This document shows positions 46,047 to 55,014 of a stretch of DNA of 64,000 bases, piece by piece. Where the stretch lies: contig JAKSUA010000003.1 in NCBI GenBank assembly GCA_024409235.1, positions 73,309 to 137,308 of the forward strand. The letters run 5' to 3'. The notes below the pieces were generated by a model that saw nothing but the letters and a program-made list of their open reading frames with translations, did not search any database and was not told the DNA's origin. Made by a program: the position numbers and the translations under genes. Numbering within the stretch: position 1 is the first letter of the stretch; each line of letters starts with the position of its first letter. The DNA comes from Bacteroidales bacterium (GTDB lineage Bacteria; Bacteroidota; Bacteroidia; Bacteroidales; UBA1715).

Positions 46047-46898
46047 ATGACAATTCGTGATGTAAAAATAGAATATCAGCAGAAATTGGCAACACTTTAT
46101 GAGCCAAAAGAAATTCAATCAATATTTGAATTAGTAGCTGAAACTATAGGTTTTTCAAAAAATCTATTGGTATTAAAGAGTAATGAAGATCTTTCTGAAC
46201 AGCAGAGATTGTATTTTTATTCATGTCTGCAGCGGTTAGAGAAAGCTGAACCTGTGCAATATGTAAGGGGGAAGGCAGATTTTTATGATTTGCAGTTTTT
46301 GGTAAATCCCGCCGTTTTAATTCCCCGTCCGGAAACGGAAGAGTTAGTTCATTTAGTTAAAAATGAAAATCTTGGATGTAGAGGAAAAATCATTGATTTG
46401 GGAACAGGAAGCGGTTGTATTGCAGTTTCATTAGCAAAAAACATTAAATCTGCTAAAATATCTGCGCTAGATATTTCTTCGGCGGCACTGGAAATCGCAA
46501 AACAAAATGCTAAGAATAATGAGGTTGAAGTTGAATTTATTCTTGGCGACATGCAGGACAGTCAATGCGTTCCGGAAGATGAGCTGTTTGATGTTATCGT
46601 AAGCAATCCTCCTTATGTATGTAATTCAGAAAAGAATGAAATGAGACCGAATGTTCTGCAGTATGAACCTCATTTGGCTCTTTTTGTTGATGAAGACACT
46701 AATCCTTTGCAGTTCTATAAGGCGATAGTTCAGTTCTCTCAAAAACATTTGTCGGAAAATGGTTTTGTTTATTGTGAGATTAACGAAACGTTAGGAATGG
46801 AAACGCAAAAATTATTTGTAGAGAATGGCTTTGCTAATTGTCAGATTCTGAAAGACCTTTTTGGAAAAGATAGGTTTGTGAAGGCTTCACGAAAATAG
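46047..46898 (+). CDS. prmC: Protein-(glutamine-N5) methyltransferase, release factor-specific
   Basis: The 283-residue protein has an N-terminal helical domain, the SAM motif IIDLGTGSG (around 116-123) and the catalytic NPPY at 187-190, which is diagnostic for methylation of glutamine. It methylates the GGQ motif of release factors RF1 and RF2, improving peptide release. The ATG at 46047 is preferred: upstream in-frame sequence overlaps divergent ribD. A -7 box lies immediately before it. Confidence 0.94.
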   Translation: MTIRDVKIEYQQKLATLYEPKEIQSIFELVAETIGFSKNLLVLKSNEDLSEQQRLYFYSCLQRLEKAEPVQYVRGKADFYDLQFLVNPAVLIPRPETEELVHLVKNENLGCRGKIIDLGTGSGCIAVSLAKNIKSAKISALDISSAALEIAKQNAKNNEVEVEFILGDMQDSQCVPEDELFDVIVSNPPYVCNSEKNEMRPNVLQYEPHLALFVDEDTNPLQFYKAIVQFSQKHLSENGFVYCEINETLGMETQKLFVENGFANCQILKDLFGKDRFVKASRK

Positions 46899-46918
46899 AG
46901 TTAATAATAGGAAAATCG

Positions 46919-46926
46919 TATCTTTG
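46919..46926 (+). promoter_or_regulatory. -7 box of mrp
   Basis: TATCTTTG is an exact TAnnTTTG match, 17 nt before the mrp start. No clear -33 box was seen. Confidence 0.5.
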
Positions 46927-46943
46927 TAGATAAATAAAAAGCA

Positions 46944-47969
46944 ATGAAAGAACAGATTGTAAAGATTTTAATGCAGATTCCTGTTCCGGGAGAGTCGGAG
47001 TCTATTGTGAAATTTGTTGAATTAATTGATGTTCACGAAGATGATGTAACAATAAAATTAAATGTGCCTCAAAAGTACGATAAGTTTGAGAGAGCATTAA
47101 TTTCGTCTGTTCAGGATGCGGTAAAACGCGGAGTTTCTTCTGCAAAACATGTCGATGTGTTGGTAAATATTGTCAAAGCAAATGACATGGCTGGAGAAGG
47201 TGGTATATCAAAGGTAAAAAAGGTCATAGCTGTTGCTTCTGGAAAAGGTGGTGTTGGAAAATCAACGGTTAGTGCAAATCTTGCAATAACTTTAGCTAAA
47301 CAGGGTTATAAAGTTGGTTTGCTAGATGCTGATATTTTTGGCCCTTCAATACCGAAAATGTTTGGTGTGGAAAACGCACAGCCATATTCTCGTAAGGATG
47401 GTGAGAAAGAATGGATTCTTCCTGTGGAACAATATGGAATAAAATTACTTTCGATAGGTTTCTTTGTACGTCCGGAGGATGCTCTTGCTTGGCGTGGTCC
47501 AATGGCTGGAAATGTATTGAAACAGTTTGTTCAGGATTCAGATTGGGGAGAATTGGATGTGATGGTAATTGATATGCCTCCAGGAACAAGCGATATACAA
47601 CTTACTCTATGTCAGATTATTAATATTACAGGAGCTGTTATGGTTGGGACTCCACAGGATGTTGCTGTGATTGACGTTGTAAAAGCAATCGATTTCTTCC
47701 AGAAAGAAAAAATCGAAGTTCCAATCCTAGGTTTAGTTGAAAATATGGCCTGGTTTACACCAGAAGAATTACCAAATAACAAGTATTATATCTTTGGTAA
47801 GGGTGGTGTTGAAAAACTTGCAAAAGAAAGAAATCTTCCGTTTTTAGGTTCTGTTCCTATTGTAATGGGTGTTCGTGAAGGCGGTGATGCAGGAAAGCCT
47901 GCCGCAATGAACGAAGATTCTATTGTAGGAAAACAATTTGCTGAAATTGCTAAAAAGGTGATGCAATAA
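46944..47969 (+). CDS. mrp: Mrp/ApbC family iron-sulfur carrier ATPase
   Basis: The 341-residue protein has an N-terminal MIP18-like (DUF59) domain, then the P-loop ATPase domain with the deviant Walker A GKGGVGKST (residues 100-108) and DADIFGPS. Mrp proteins usually have a CxxC pair that binds a bridging cluster; in the corresponding place (ENMAWFTPEELPNNKYY) no cysteines are seen. It probably has a role in Fe-S cluster assembly or transfer. A hypothetical gene follows 24 nt downstream. Confidence 0.92.
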   Translation: MKEQIVKILMQIPVPGESESIVKFVELIDVHEDDVTIKLNVPQKYDKFERALISSVQDAVKRGVSSAKHVDVLVNIVKANDMAGEGGISKVKKVIAVASGKGGVGKSTVSANLAITLAKQGYKVGLLDADIFGPSIPKMFGVENAQPYSRKDGEKEWILPVEQYGIKLLSIGFFVRPEDALAWRGPMAGNVLKQFVQDSDWGELDVMVIDMPPGTSDIQLTLCQIINITGAVMVGTPQDVAVIDVVKAIDFFQKEKIEVPILGLVENMAWFTPEELPNNKYYIFGKGGVEKLAKERNLPFLGSVPIVMGVREGGDAGKPAAMNEDSIVGKQFAEIAKKVMQ

Positions 47970-47993
47970 AGTCTAATTTATCTTGTACGTGAT

Positions 47994-48608
47994 ATGGAAA
48001 ATAGTCTTGCAGATATTCAGAAAATAACAAAGGAAATAGAAGCATATACAACAAACTATAACTCTTGCTCAGAGATTCCAACGATTGAAGTTGATATTCT
48101 TCTTCAGAAAACCCGTGAATTGTATGATTTATTGATGGGTTTGAAAAATGTTCCGGTTGAAAGTAAAGTCCCTGAAATTCAGGAAGAAACTTCTGTTGTT
48201 GAAACTAACCAAAGCGAACAGACTCCTGTCGAAAAAGAAGATGCAGATTATGAGTTGATATTCAAGATAGAAGAAACAGAGAAAAATGAATCTGCTGCAC
48301 CGGAGGTTGTTTCTACCGAACCAAAGCAGGACGTGATACTTTCAAAACCTATAGATTTAGGAAGTAAATTGGGTAAAACTCATATTGATGACATTATGAA
48401 TGCTATAAGCTTGAATGACAAGTTCTTATTCCGTTCCCAGTTATTCAATAAAAATCAAGATTTATTTGCAGAAACTGTTGGTAAATTGAACGAATTAAAG
48501 ACGTTTGAGGAAGCTTTCACATTTCTGAAAAATAATTTCCCATGGGATTTTGAAAATGATGCTGATGTTCAGCGATTTCTTGCGATTGTAGAACGCAGAT
48601 ATTTATAA
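47994..48608 (+). CDS. Bacteroidetes-conserved hypothetical protein
   Basis: The 204-residue protein has an N-terminal coiled-coil helix pair, a low-complexity acidic Glu/Thr/Val-rich linker (about residues 55-105), and a conserved-looking C-terminal helical domain starting at SLNDKFLFRSQLF. I do not recognise a named family, but similar C-termini occur in hypotheticals of Bacteroidetes. It has no signal peptide or membrane segment. It lies between mrp and rsmI, 1 nt before the rsmI start, so it is part of that operon. Confidence 0.7.
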   Translation: MENSLADIQKITKEIEAYTTNYNSCSEIPTIEVDILLQKTRELYDLLMGLKNVPVESKVPEIQEETSVVETNQSEQTPVEKEDADYELIFKIEETEKNESAAPEVVSTEPKQDVILSKPIDLGSKLGKTHIDDIMNAISLNDKFLFRSQLFNKNQDLFAETVGKLNELKTFEEAFTFLKNNFPWDFENDADVQRFLAIVERRYL

Positions 48609-48609
48609 T

Positions 48610-49317
48610 ATGGGGAAATTAATTGTTGTTCCGACTCCTGTCGGTAATTTACAGGATATGACTTTCCGTGCTGTTGAGGTGTTGAAAACGGCGGATTTAA
48701 TTCTTGCAGAAGACACTCGAACTTCAGGTAACTTGCTGAAGCACTTTGGCATTGAAACAAAAATGATGGCTCATCACAAGTTCAATGAGCATGCAACGCT
48801 AGATAGAACTATTGATATCATTCGTGAAAATTCCATTACAGCATTAATCTCTGACGCTGGAACTCCTTCTATTTCGGATCCTGGATATCTAATCACAAAA
48901 AATTGTATTGAAAATGATATAGAAGTTGAATGTCTGCCTGGAGCAACAGCTTTTGTTCCTGCTCTTGTTATGAGTGGGTTTACTACAGACAGATTTTGCT
49001 TCGAAGGCTTTCTTCCTCATAAGAAAGGTCGTCAGACAAGGTTGCTTGCTTTAAAAGAGGAGACAAGAACAATTATTTTTTATGAATCACCACATAGAAT
49101 TTTAAAAACTCTAGGGCAGATTCAAGAATTTATAGGAGAGAGAAATGTTGCTGTTGTACGCGAAATTTCTAAAGTATATCAGGAGGTTGTGCGTGGTTCT
49201 ATTCCAACGGTAATGGAGCATTTTAAGAAAAAACAGCCTAAAGGTGAGTTCGTACTGTTGGTTGCAGGTAAAGAAGATCCTATAGAAATCATTGATGACG
49301 AAAACGAAGATGAATAA
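48610..49317 (+). CDS. rsmI: 16S rRNA 2'-O-ribose methyltransferase RsmI
   Basis: The 235-residue protein belongs to the tetrapyrrole-type methyltransferase fold and shows VPTPVGNLQDMT at the N-terminus, AEDTRTSG, SDAGTPSISDPG and PHKKGRQ. RsmI methylates the ribose of C1402 in 16S rRNA using SAM. The length is slightly shorter than the E. coli enzyme, lacking part of the C-terminal region. The TatD gene start overlaps its 3' end by 8 nt. Confidence 0.93.
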   Translation: MGKLIVVPTPVGNLQDMTFRAVEVLKTADLILAEDTRTSGNLLKHFGIETKMMAHHKFNEHATLDRTIDIIRENSITALISDAGTPSISDPGYLITKNCIENDIEVECLPGATAFVPALVMSGFTTDRFCFEGFLPHKKGRQTRLLALKEETRTIIFYESPHRILKTLGQIQEFIGERNVAVVREISKVYQEVVRGSIPTVMEHFKKKQPKGEFVLLVAGKEDPIEIIDDENEDE

Positions 49318-50083
49318 TTACGTCATTAATACTCATTGTCATGTTTATGACGAAGCATTCGACGAAGACCGTGATGATGTTGTAAAAAGAGCTATTTCTC
49401 AAGGCGTAACAAAATTGTTATTGCCAGATATAGATTCTTCATCAAGGGAACGAATGTTTTCATTAGCAGGAAAATACCCAGAGAATTGTTTTCCTATGTT
49501 GGGAATACATCCAACATCGGTCAATGAAAATTTTCAAGTTGAACTAAATGCTTTTTTTGAAGAATTACCCAAACGGGAGATAGTTGGGATAGGAGAGATT
49601 GGTTTAGATTTATATTGGGATAAAACATTTTTAGAAGAACAAACGGAAGTTTTTATAAAGCAAGTTGCTGTTGCACAGGAAAGAAAACTGCCGATAGTTA
49701 CGCACGTCCGTAAGGCGTTTAATGAAACATATAGGGCTTTACGCTCAATGCCGTCTCAGGATTTTAAGGGTATTTTTCATTGTTTTTCCGGTTCAAAAGA
49801 AGAAGCGTTTAAAGTGATTGATATGGGGTTTCATATTGGAATTGGCGGCGTACTTACATTTAAAACTTCACATCTTGATGAAGTTGTAAAAGCTATTCCT
49901 CGTGAAAAAATTGTGTTGGAAACAGATGATCCATATTTAACTCCTGTTCCGCATCGTGGTGAAAGGAATGAACCTGCTTATGTGTTGTTAGTTGCAGAAA
50001 AATTAGCTTTCGTTTTAAATTGTTCTGTAGAGGAAGTTATAGATTTTACAACGGGAAATGCTTTATCGATATTTTCGCTGTAA
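49310..50083 (+). CDS. tatD: TatD-family metal-dependent DNase
   Basis: The 257-residue TIM-barrel hydrolase has metal-binding His residues in NTHCHVYD, GEIGLDLYWD, THVRKAF and FHCFSGS, and the catalytic Asp in ETDDPYLTP. TatD proteins are 3'-5' exonucleases acting on DNA or RNA. The start at 49310 overlaps rsmI by 8 nt; an upstream in-frame ATG at 49292 would extend further into it. Its TAA overlaps the next ATG by one base (TAATG). Confidence 0.92.
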   Translation: MNNYVINTHCHVYDEAFDEDRDDVVKRAISQGVTKLLLPDIDSSSRERMFSLAGKYPENCFPMLGIHPTSVNENFQVELNAFFEELPKREIVGIGEIGLDLYWDKTFLEEQTEVFIKQVAVAQERKLPIVTHVRKAFNETYRALRSMPSQDFKGIFHCFSGSKEEAFKVIDMGFHIGIGGVLTFKTSHLDEVVKAIPREKIVLETDDPYLTPVPHRGERNEPAYVLLVAEKLAFVLNCSVEEVIDFTTGNALSIFSL

Positions 50084-51324
50084 TGTCCGCTGTTTTTGAA
50101 ACATATTTTTCTCGTTTTGAGGCGTTTCCCAAAAGATTAAATGAAGCTGTAAGTAGTGATTTAGGGATAATAATTTGCATTCCATGTTATTGCGAAGACG
50201 AGGTTTTGAGAACAATAAAATCTATTCGTCAATGCGACATGCCTGATTGCGATATAGAAATTCTTGTAACTGTAAATTATGGGGAACATGTTAATGCAGA
50301 GATTAAGGATTTCAATCAAGATACGTATAATCAGATAAAAGAATTTGGACGGAAGTATTCAACTAGCAAATTGAAAATCTTTGCGCTGTCTGCTTTTGAC
50401 ATTCCGCGCAAACAGGCTGGAGTTGGATATGCAAGAAAGGTTTCTATGGATGAAGCTGTCCGTCGTTTTGCAGAGATAAATAAGGAAGATGGAATCATTG
50501 TTTCCTGCGATGCGGATACGTTAGTGGAGAAGAATTATTTGAAGGAAATAGAGTCATTTTATTTAAAAAATCCAAATTGTGGAGCGGCGAATATTTATTT
50601 TGAGCATGATTTGGAAGGAGTTCTTCAACAAGAACAATATCAGGCAATTGCGCAATATGAGCTGTATCTGCGATATTATGTTGAACAACTGAAAAGAATT
50701 AAGTTCCCTTTCTCGTACCATACAATCGGCTCGTGTTTTTCTATAAAAGCAAAAACATATTGCAGACAGGGCGGAATGAATAAACGTCAGGCAGGAGAGG
50801 ATTTTTATTTCTTGCAGAAATTATTTCAGACGGAACAAGTTGGTGAAATAAATACTACTCGGGTAATTCCTTCTTCAAGGATGTCGGAGAGAGTGCCGTT
50901 TGGAACTGGACCTGTCTTGGCGAAGATGGTTTATGAGCATCAAGATTTCTATACTTTCACGTCAGATAGTTTCAATATATTGCATGATTTTTTTGAAAAA
51001 ATTCCTTTGTTTCGAGATGCACAGGAAAAAGATTTGATTGTGCTATATAATACATTGAATTCTTGTTTACGTATGTATATGGATTTTGAGACATTGAAAT
51101 CAAAAGTGTTTGAATTTCAAAGGAATACGGCTACGCTGATTCAGTTTGAAAAGCGTTTCTTTAATTGGTTCAATGGTCTGATGGTTTTTAAATTTCTGAA
51201 TTTTTCTTGTTTGCATAGATATGCCAAAAGGCCGATTGTTCAACTTGCATCTGAATTTTTACAAGCAAATGAAACAGATGCCTTCGCTTTGTTGCGGAAA
51301 TACAGAGAAATACAGCGGAAATAA
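50083..51324 (+). CDS. Family 2 glycosyltransferase of unknown specificity
   Basis: The 413-residue protein has an N-terminal GT-A domain: LGIIICIPCYCEDE is the start of the fold, SCDADTLVEKNYL carries the DxD-type motif, and AGEDFYFLQKLF lies near the catalytic base. The C-terminal ~120 residues are helical and do not match a domain I know. There is no signal peptide or membrane segment. Substrates are unknown. It starts on the TatD stop codon and is likely translationally coupled to it. Confidence 0.83.
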   Translation: MSAVFETYFSRFEAFPKRLNEAVSSDLGIIICIPCYCEDEVLRTIKSIRQCDMPDCDIEILVTVNYGEHVNAEIKDFNQDTYNQIKEFGRKYSTSKLKIFALSAFDIPRKQAGVGYARKVSMDEAVRRFAEINKEDGIIVSCDADTLVEKNYLKEIESFYLKNPNCGAANIYFEHDLEGVLQQEQYQAIAQYELYLRYYVEQLKRIKFPFSYHTIGSCFSIKAKTYCRQGGMNKRQAGEDFYFLQKLFQTEQVGEINTTRVIPSSRMSERVPFGTGPVLAKMVYEHQDFYTFTSDSFNILHDFFEKIPLFRDAQEKDLIVLYNTLNSCLRMYMDFETLKSKVFEFQRNTATLIQFEKRFFNWFNGLMVFKFLNFSCLHRYAKRPIVQLASEFLQANETDAFALLRKYREIQRK

Positions 51325-51351
51325 TTTTTAATTTGCAAAAAAATAAACACA

Positions 51352-52071
51352 ATGATAATTCTACCAGAAAACGATCCAATGGGACAAGCGATAGATGATT
51401 TCTATCATCAAAGAAAACTCGCAAAACTGTTAAATTGTACTCAATATACAACAGAGGACGAATTTCCCATTGCGTATTTGTTTCGCACGTGGGACGAAAT
51501 GCCGCCCTTGGAACAGAAAGCTCTATCCATGGCAAATGGAAAAGTTCTTGATGTTGGAGCCGCTGCGGGTTGTCATTCTCTTTATTTGCAGGATAAGAAT
51601 ATTGATGTAACAGCTGTTGAAAATTCTCTTTTGTCTGTTGAGGTTATGAAGGCTCGTGGAGTAAAAAATATCATTGCAACAGACTTCTATGATTTAAAAG
51701 AACAGAAATTTGATACAATGTTGTTCTTAATGAATGGTATAGGTATAAGTGGGACAATTGATGGATTGCCAGCATTTTTTAATCATTGTAGAAGTTTGTT
51801 AAATCCTAGCGGACAGATATTGTTTGATTCTTCTGACTTGATTTATTTGTTTACTGAGGACGATGGCTCTTGTTGTATTGATTTAAATGGGAAATATTAT
51901 GGCGAAATTACCTTTAAAATGCGCTATCGAAGAATAAAAGCAAATCCTTTCCCATGGTTGTATATTGATTTTAATACAATAGCAGAAATTGCTCAGAAAA
52001 ATGGATTTAAATGCGAGTTAATTCAAGAAGGAGAACATTTCGATTATTTAGCAAAACTTACCTTAGCCTAA
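51352..52071 (+). CDS. SAM-dependent methyltransferase
   Basis: The 239-residue class I methyltransferase has the SAM motif VLDVGAAAGCHSL (residues 65-77) and motif II in VTAVENS, with the later LMNGIGISGTIDG loop. It belongs to the general methyltransferase superfamily, and the substrate cannot be predicted. It follows the glycosyltransferase by 27 nt and ends at a strong bidirectional terminator, so it is the last gene of the mrp-rsmI-tatD group. Confidence 0.82.
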   Translation: MIILPENDPMGQAIDDFYHQRKLAKLLNCTQYTTEDEFPIAYLFRTWDEMPPLEQKALSMANGKVLDVGAAAGCHSLYLQDKNIDVTAVENSLLSVEVMKARGVKNIIATDFYDLKEQKFDTMLFLMNGIGISGTIDGLPAFFNHCRSLLNPSGQILFDSSDLIYLFTEDDGSCCIDLNGKYYGEITFKMRYRRIKANPFPWLYIDFNTIAEIAQKNGFKCELIQEGEHFDYLAKLTLA

Positions 52072-52075
52072 AATA

Positions 52076-52105
52076 AAAAAGGGAAATCAATTAAGATTTC
52101 CCTTT
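52076..52105 (+). terminator. Bidirectional terminator between methyltransferase and ddh
   Basis: AAAAAGGGAAATC, loop AATTAA, GATTTCCCTTTTT is a 13-bp stem with T runs on both strands, serving both convergent genes. Confidence 0.85.
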
Positions 52106-52127
52106 TTGTTTATCAATAGTTTGTATT

Positions 52128-53021
52128 TTATACTAACGAACGGATTAGTTGTTCTTTATCACCTGGTAGTAAGTCCATTACTGGAACTTCAGGCATTGTA
52201 TAACAACCAGGAGCTTGTTTGAAAGAAGCACGTGCAACACCAACTAAAATCTGTGCTGTTAAAGCTGGGTTGTTGATTGTCATTTCAAATTTAAAGCGTT
52301 GATTTTGTGTTTTACCAGAAACACCTTTTCTTTCCAAAACAACGCCATGGCCCATGTCGCGGCAGTTATCTACACTGTCAACAGGAATTACATGTAATTC
52401 ATCGTGAGCGAAATAATCGTCAGCTTTCAATTCATCATAAACTTGTTGTGCAGTAAAGCCTTCTTCTAATTCAACATATACCAAACGGCTGTGAATACCT
52501 GCGCCTTGAGGCATTGTCATAGACAAAGCATTTTTTACACCTTTTTTAGAACGTGCAACAACAGAGTGTCCCATACTCATACCAGGTCCAAAGTTTGTCC
52601 AAGTAAGACCTTTAGGAGCTGCAGCTTGCATTAACGTACGAACTACAGAATCACTTCCTGGATCCCAACCTGCAGAAATGATTGCAACTGTTCCGTTTTC
52701 TTTTGCAACTTTTCCAAGAGATTCGTGTAATTCCCAGATACCTCCGTGAATATCGAAACTGTCAACAGTATTGATACCCATAGCCAAATATTTCTTTGCG
52801 TTTTCTTCAACGCTACGAGTTGGAGTTGCAAGAACAGCAACATCAACTTTTCCTAATTCTTTAATGTCAGTTACAACTTTGTATGGACTTAATTCCAAAG
52901 GCATTTCACCTGATGTTGAACGACGAACAACTCCTGCAATTTCCATGTCAGGAGCAACTTCTAATGCTTCGAGTACATATTTTCCAATGTTTCCGTACCC
53001 AACGATTGCTACTCTCTTCAT
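52128..53021 (-). CDS. ddh: meso-Diaminopimelate D-dehydrogenase
   Basis: The 297-residue NADP-dependent enzyme converts L-tetrahydrodipicolinate and ammonia directly to meso-DAP, a one-step bypass for lysine and peptidoglycan precursors. It starts MKRVAIVGYGNIGKYVLEAL, a dinucleotide-binding fold. ISAGWDPGSDSVVR and NFGPGMSMGHS match the Ddh active site. The length is typical of the Bacteroidetes enzyme. A minus-strand TATTTTTG box lies at 53046-53053. Confidence 0.93.
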   Translation of the reverse strand: MKRVAIVGYGNIGKYVLEALEVAPDMEIAGVVRRSTSGEMPLELSPYKVVTDIKELGKVDVAVLATPTRSVEENAKKYLAMGINTVDSFDIHGGIWELHESLGKVAKENGTVAIISAGWDPGSDSVVRTLMQAAAPKGLTWTNFGPGMSMGHSVVARSKKGVKNALSMTMPQGAGIHSRLVYVELEEGFTAQQVYDELKADDYFAHDELHVIPVDSVDNCRDMGHGVVLERKGVSGKTQNQRFKFEMTINNPALTAQILVGVARASFKQAPGCYTMPEVPVMDLLPGDKEQLIRSLV

Positions 53022-53045
53022 TTTTCTTTTATTTTATTTAACAAA

Positions 53046-53053
53046 CAAAAATA
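53046..53053 (-). promoter_or_regulatory. -7 box of ddh
   Basis: TATTTTTG on the minus strand, 25 nt before the start; the nearest TTTG is only 10 nt upstream, so the -33 box is uncertain. Confidence 0.45.
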
Positions 53054-53161
53054 CGAACTTCCTCAAAAATATTTTTATTTGAAATAAAGTTTTTGAGGCG
53101 TAAAATCTAAAAAACGTGAATTAACTATAGTAAATAAGTTAGACACGTATATAAAAAGATG

Positions 53162-54211
53162 TTATTTGCTTAATGTTTCAAATATCTTGTCGCTTAAATC
53201 TTGTCCACGTAATCCTTTAGCAATGATTTTGCCGTTTTTGTCAATTAGAATAGTAAATGGGATTGAAGATACATTGAACATGTTGCCGTAGATTTTTTTG
53301 TCATCACGAACATTGGTCCATGGCATTTTTTCCTGTGCTAAAGCTTTCTTCCATGCCATTGGATCATTATCAACAGAAACAGAATAAATGTCGAAGCCTG
53401 CTTCATGGTATGCTTCATACATTTTCTTAAAATTTGGAATCTCCATGCGGCATGGACGGCACCAACTTGCCCAAAAATCAACCAAAACTACTTTTCCACG
53501 CAAAGATTCAAGGTTAATCATTTTGCCATTCTCATCTGCGAGGATAATATCTGTAATCACGGAACCTTCTTTTAGAATTGAAGTTTTCTTCACTTGATTG
53601 TGAAAATCTTCTACAAGCGGGTTTGTTGGATATGCTGTTATTAATGCTGAATCAAGAAGTTGGTAAACATCCGAATATTCGTCAATGGACAAAACGCTGA
53701 TTGTAAATAAATTACTTAACAAATACGGATTGTTTCGAATATATCTTGCCAACTCTTCGTTGCTTTTCTTTGTGATTGAGTCAACTTTTTCTTCGTAATT
53801 TTTCTTAAGATTTATAAGTTCATTTTGATAGCCGGTAATCATTCTAACATTTTTCTGCATTGATTCCGTTTGTACCGAACCCGAAACGGTCCCTTCTTTT
53901 AAGGAACTTGCTTCACCTGAAAATGTTGCACGGTCGCCTGTAGTTAGAAACAATGGGAACTTATCATATTCATTAACGTAAAGTTCACAATAATTTGTAG
54001 AAATTTCTGTGTACTTAAAGTTAAATTCACCTTTTTTAGAAATTGCAGATTTTAAAATTATCGGATTTTCTAAGGAAGAATTTATTTTCAAGAAAATAGT
54101 GTCATTGTTAGTTGATTTGAAATTTATAAGTTTGCCTTTGAGTTGTACTTCTTGTGCAAAAAGGCATTGTACAGCGAAAAATAATGCAAATACAGAAAAT
54201 AAACGTTTCAT
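53162..54211 (-). CDS. TlpA-like thioredoxin-domain protein (DUF4369 + AhpC/TSA)
   Basis: The 349-residue secreted protein has a signal peptide (ending CLFAQ), an N-terminal DUF4369-like beta domain, a helical linker, and a C-terminal thioredoxin fold with the redox motif WCRPC near residues 250-255 (WASWCRPCRMEIPNF). Such proteins are widespread in Bacteroidetes and act as periplasmic thiol-disulfide reductases. An ATG at 54217 is in frame two codons earlier. The birA start is 13 nt away on the other strand. Confidence 0.9.
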   Translation of the reverse strand: MKRLFSVFALFFAVQCLFAQEVQLKGKLINFKSTNNDTIFLKINSSLENPIILKSAISKKGEFNFKYTEISTNYCELYVNEYDKFPLFLTTGDRATFSGEASSLKEGTVSGSVQTESMQKNVRMITGYQNELINLKKNYEEKVDSITKKSNEELARYIRNNPYLLSNLFTISVLSIDEYSDVYQLLDSALITAYPTNPLVEDFHNQVKKTSILKEGSVITDIILADENGKMINLESLRGKVVLVDFWASWCRPCRMEIPNFKKMYEAYHEAGFDIYSVSVDNDPMAWKKALAQEKMPWTNVRDDKKIYGNMFNVSSIPFTILIDKNGKIIAKGLRGQDLSDKIFETLSK

Positions 54212-54224
54212 AGTCATAAATTTG

Positions 54225-54962
54225 ATGGCGGAAAGATACAACAATATCATTGAATTTGATGAAATTTCTTCAACGAACGATTATGCAATGAGTCTTGTTA
54301 GAAATGGCGAGGTTGCGGATTTTACTGTAGTTAAAGCAAATTTTCAGACAAAGGGACGTGGACAGGTCGGTAATCACTGGGTTTCAAATAAAGGCGAAAA
54401 TCTTTTGTTTTCTGTTATCGTACATCCACATCAAATACCTGCAAATGAGCAGTTTATAATATCTCAATGCGTTTCGTTGGCACTTTGTAATGTGGTTTCT
54501 CTTTTTTGTAAGGATGTATGTATAAAATGGCCGAATGATATTTATGTCGGAAACAAAAAAATTGCGGGAATACTTATTGAAAATCTCTTAAAAGGTAGGC
54601 TAATCGAAACTTCCATTATCGGCATTGGATTAAATGTTAATCAGAGAGAGTTTGAGGGTGTGCCAAATCCAACATCTTTGCAGAACGAAGCTGGCCGTCA
54701 ATTTGACTGTGAGACTCTTTTAGAGCAATTTCTCTCAGTATTTCAAGAGTATTATATTGAATCTCAGAAACATAAAAGGAGATTGAGACGGAAGTACAGA
54801 AAGAATCTTTATTTACTTCGCAAAAAGCATCTATTTAAAGATAATACAGGAGAGTTCGTTGGGAAAATTGTTTCCGTTGAAAATGACGGGAAGCTTCATA
54901 TACGCGATTGTAAAAGAAATGAAAGGGAATATTATTTCAAGGAAGTTGAATATATTCTGTAA
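54225..54962 (+). CDS. birA: Biotin-[acetyl-CoA-carboxylase] ligase
   Basis: The 245-residue protein has the BPL catalytic domain: SSTNDYA near the N-terminus, FQTKGRGQVGNHW (the biotin-adenylate loop), KWPNDIYVGNKKIAGIL and GLNVNQ, with a small SH3-like C-terminal domain. It lacks the N-terminal HTH repressor domain of E. coli BirA, so it is a group I ligase and not a repressor. It attaches biotin to AccB-like proteins. It starts 13 nt from the divergent TlpA-like gene. Confidence 0.93.
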   Translation: MAERYNNIIEFDEISSTNDYAMSLVRNGEVADFTVVKANFQTKGRGQVGNHWVSNKGENLLFSVIVHPHQIPANEQFIISQCVSLALCNVVSLFCKDVCIKWPNDIYVGNKKIAGILIENLLKGRLIETSIIGIGLNVNQREFEGVPNPTSLQNEAGRQFDCETLLEQFLSVFQEYYIESQKHKRRLRRKYRKNLYLLRKKHLFKDNTGEFVGKIVSVENDGKLHIRDCKRNEREYYFKEVEYIL

Positions 54963-54976
54963 GATTCCGCAAATAT

Positions 54977-55008
54977 TTTGTCGTTTTAATTGATTTACAA
55001 TACCTTTG
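54977..55008 (+). promoter_or_regulatory. Promoter of the AlbA_2 gene
   Basis: TTTG at 54977-54980 and TACCTTTG at 55001-55008 are 20 nt apart, and the expected transcript starts about 3 nt before the ATG at 55015. Confidence 0.7.
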
Positions 55009-55014
55009 TCTTAT

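Noticed and set aside
54217..54224. TAAATTTG as a promoter of birA.
   Set aside because: It ends one base before the ATG, so the transcript would start inside the gene; it is kept only as coincidence.
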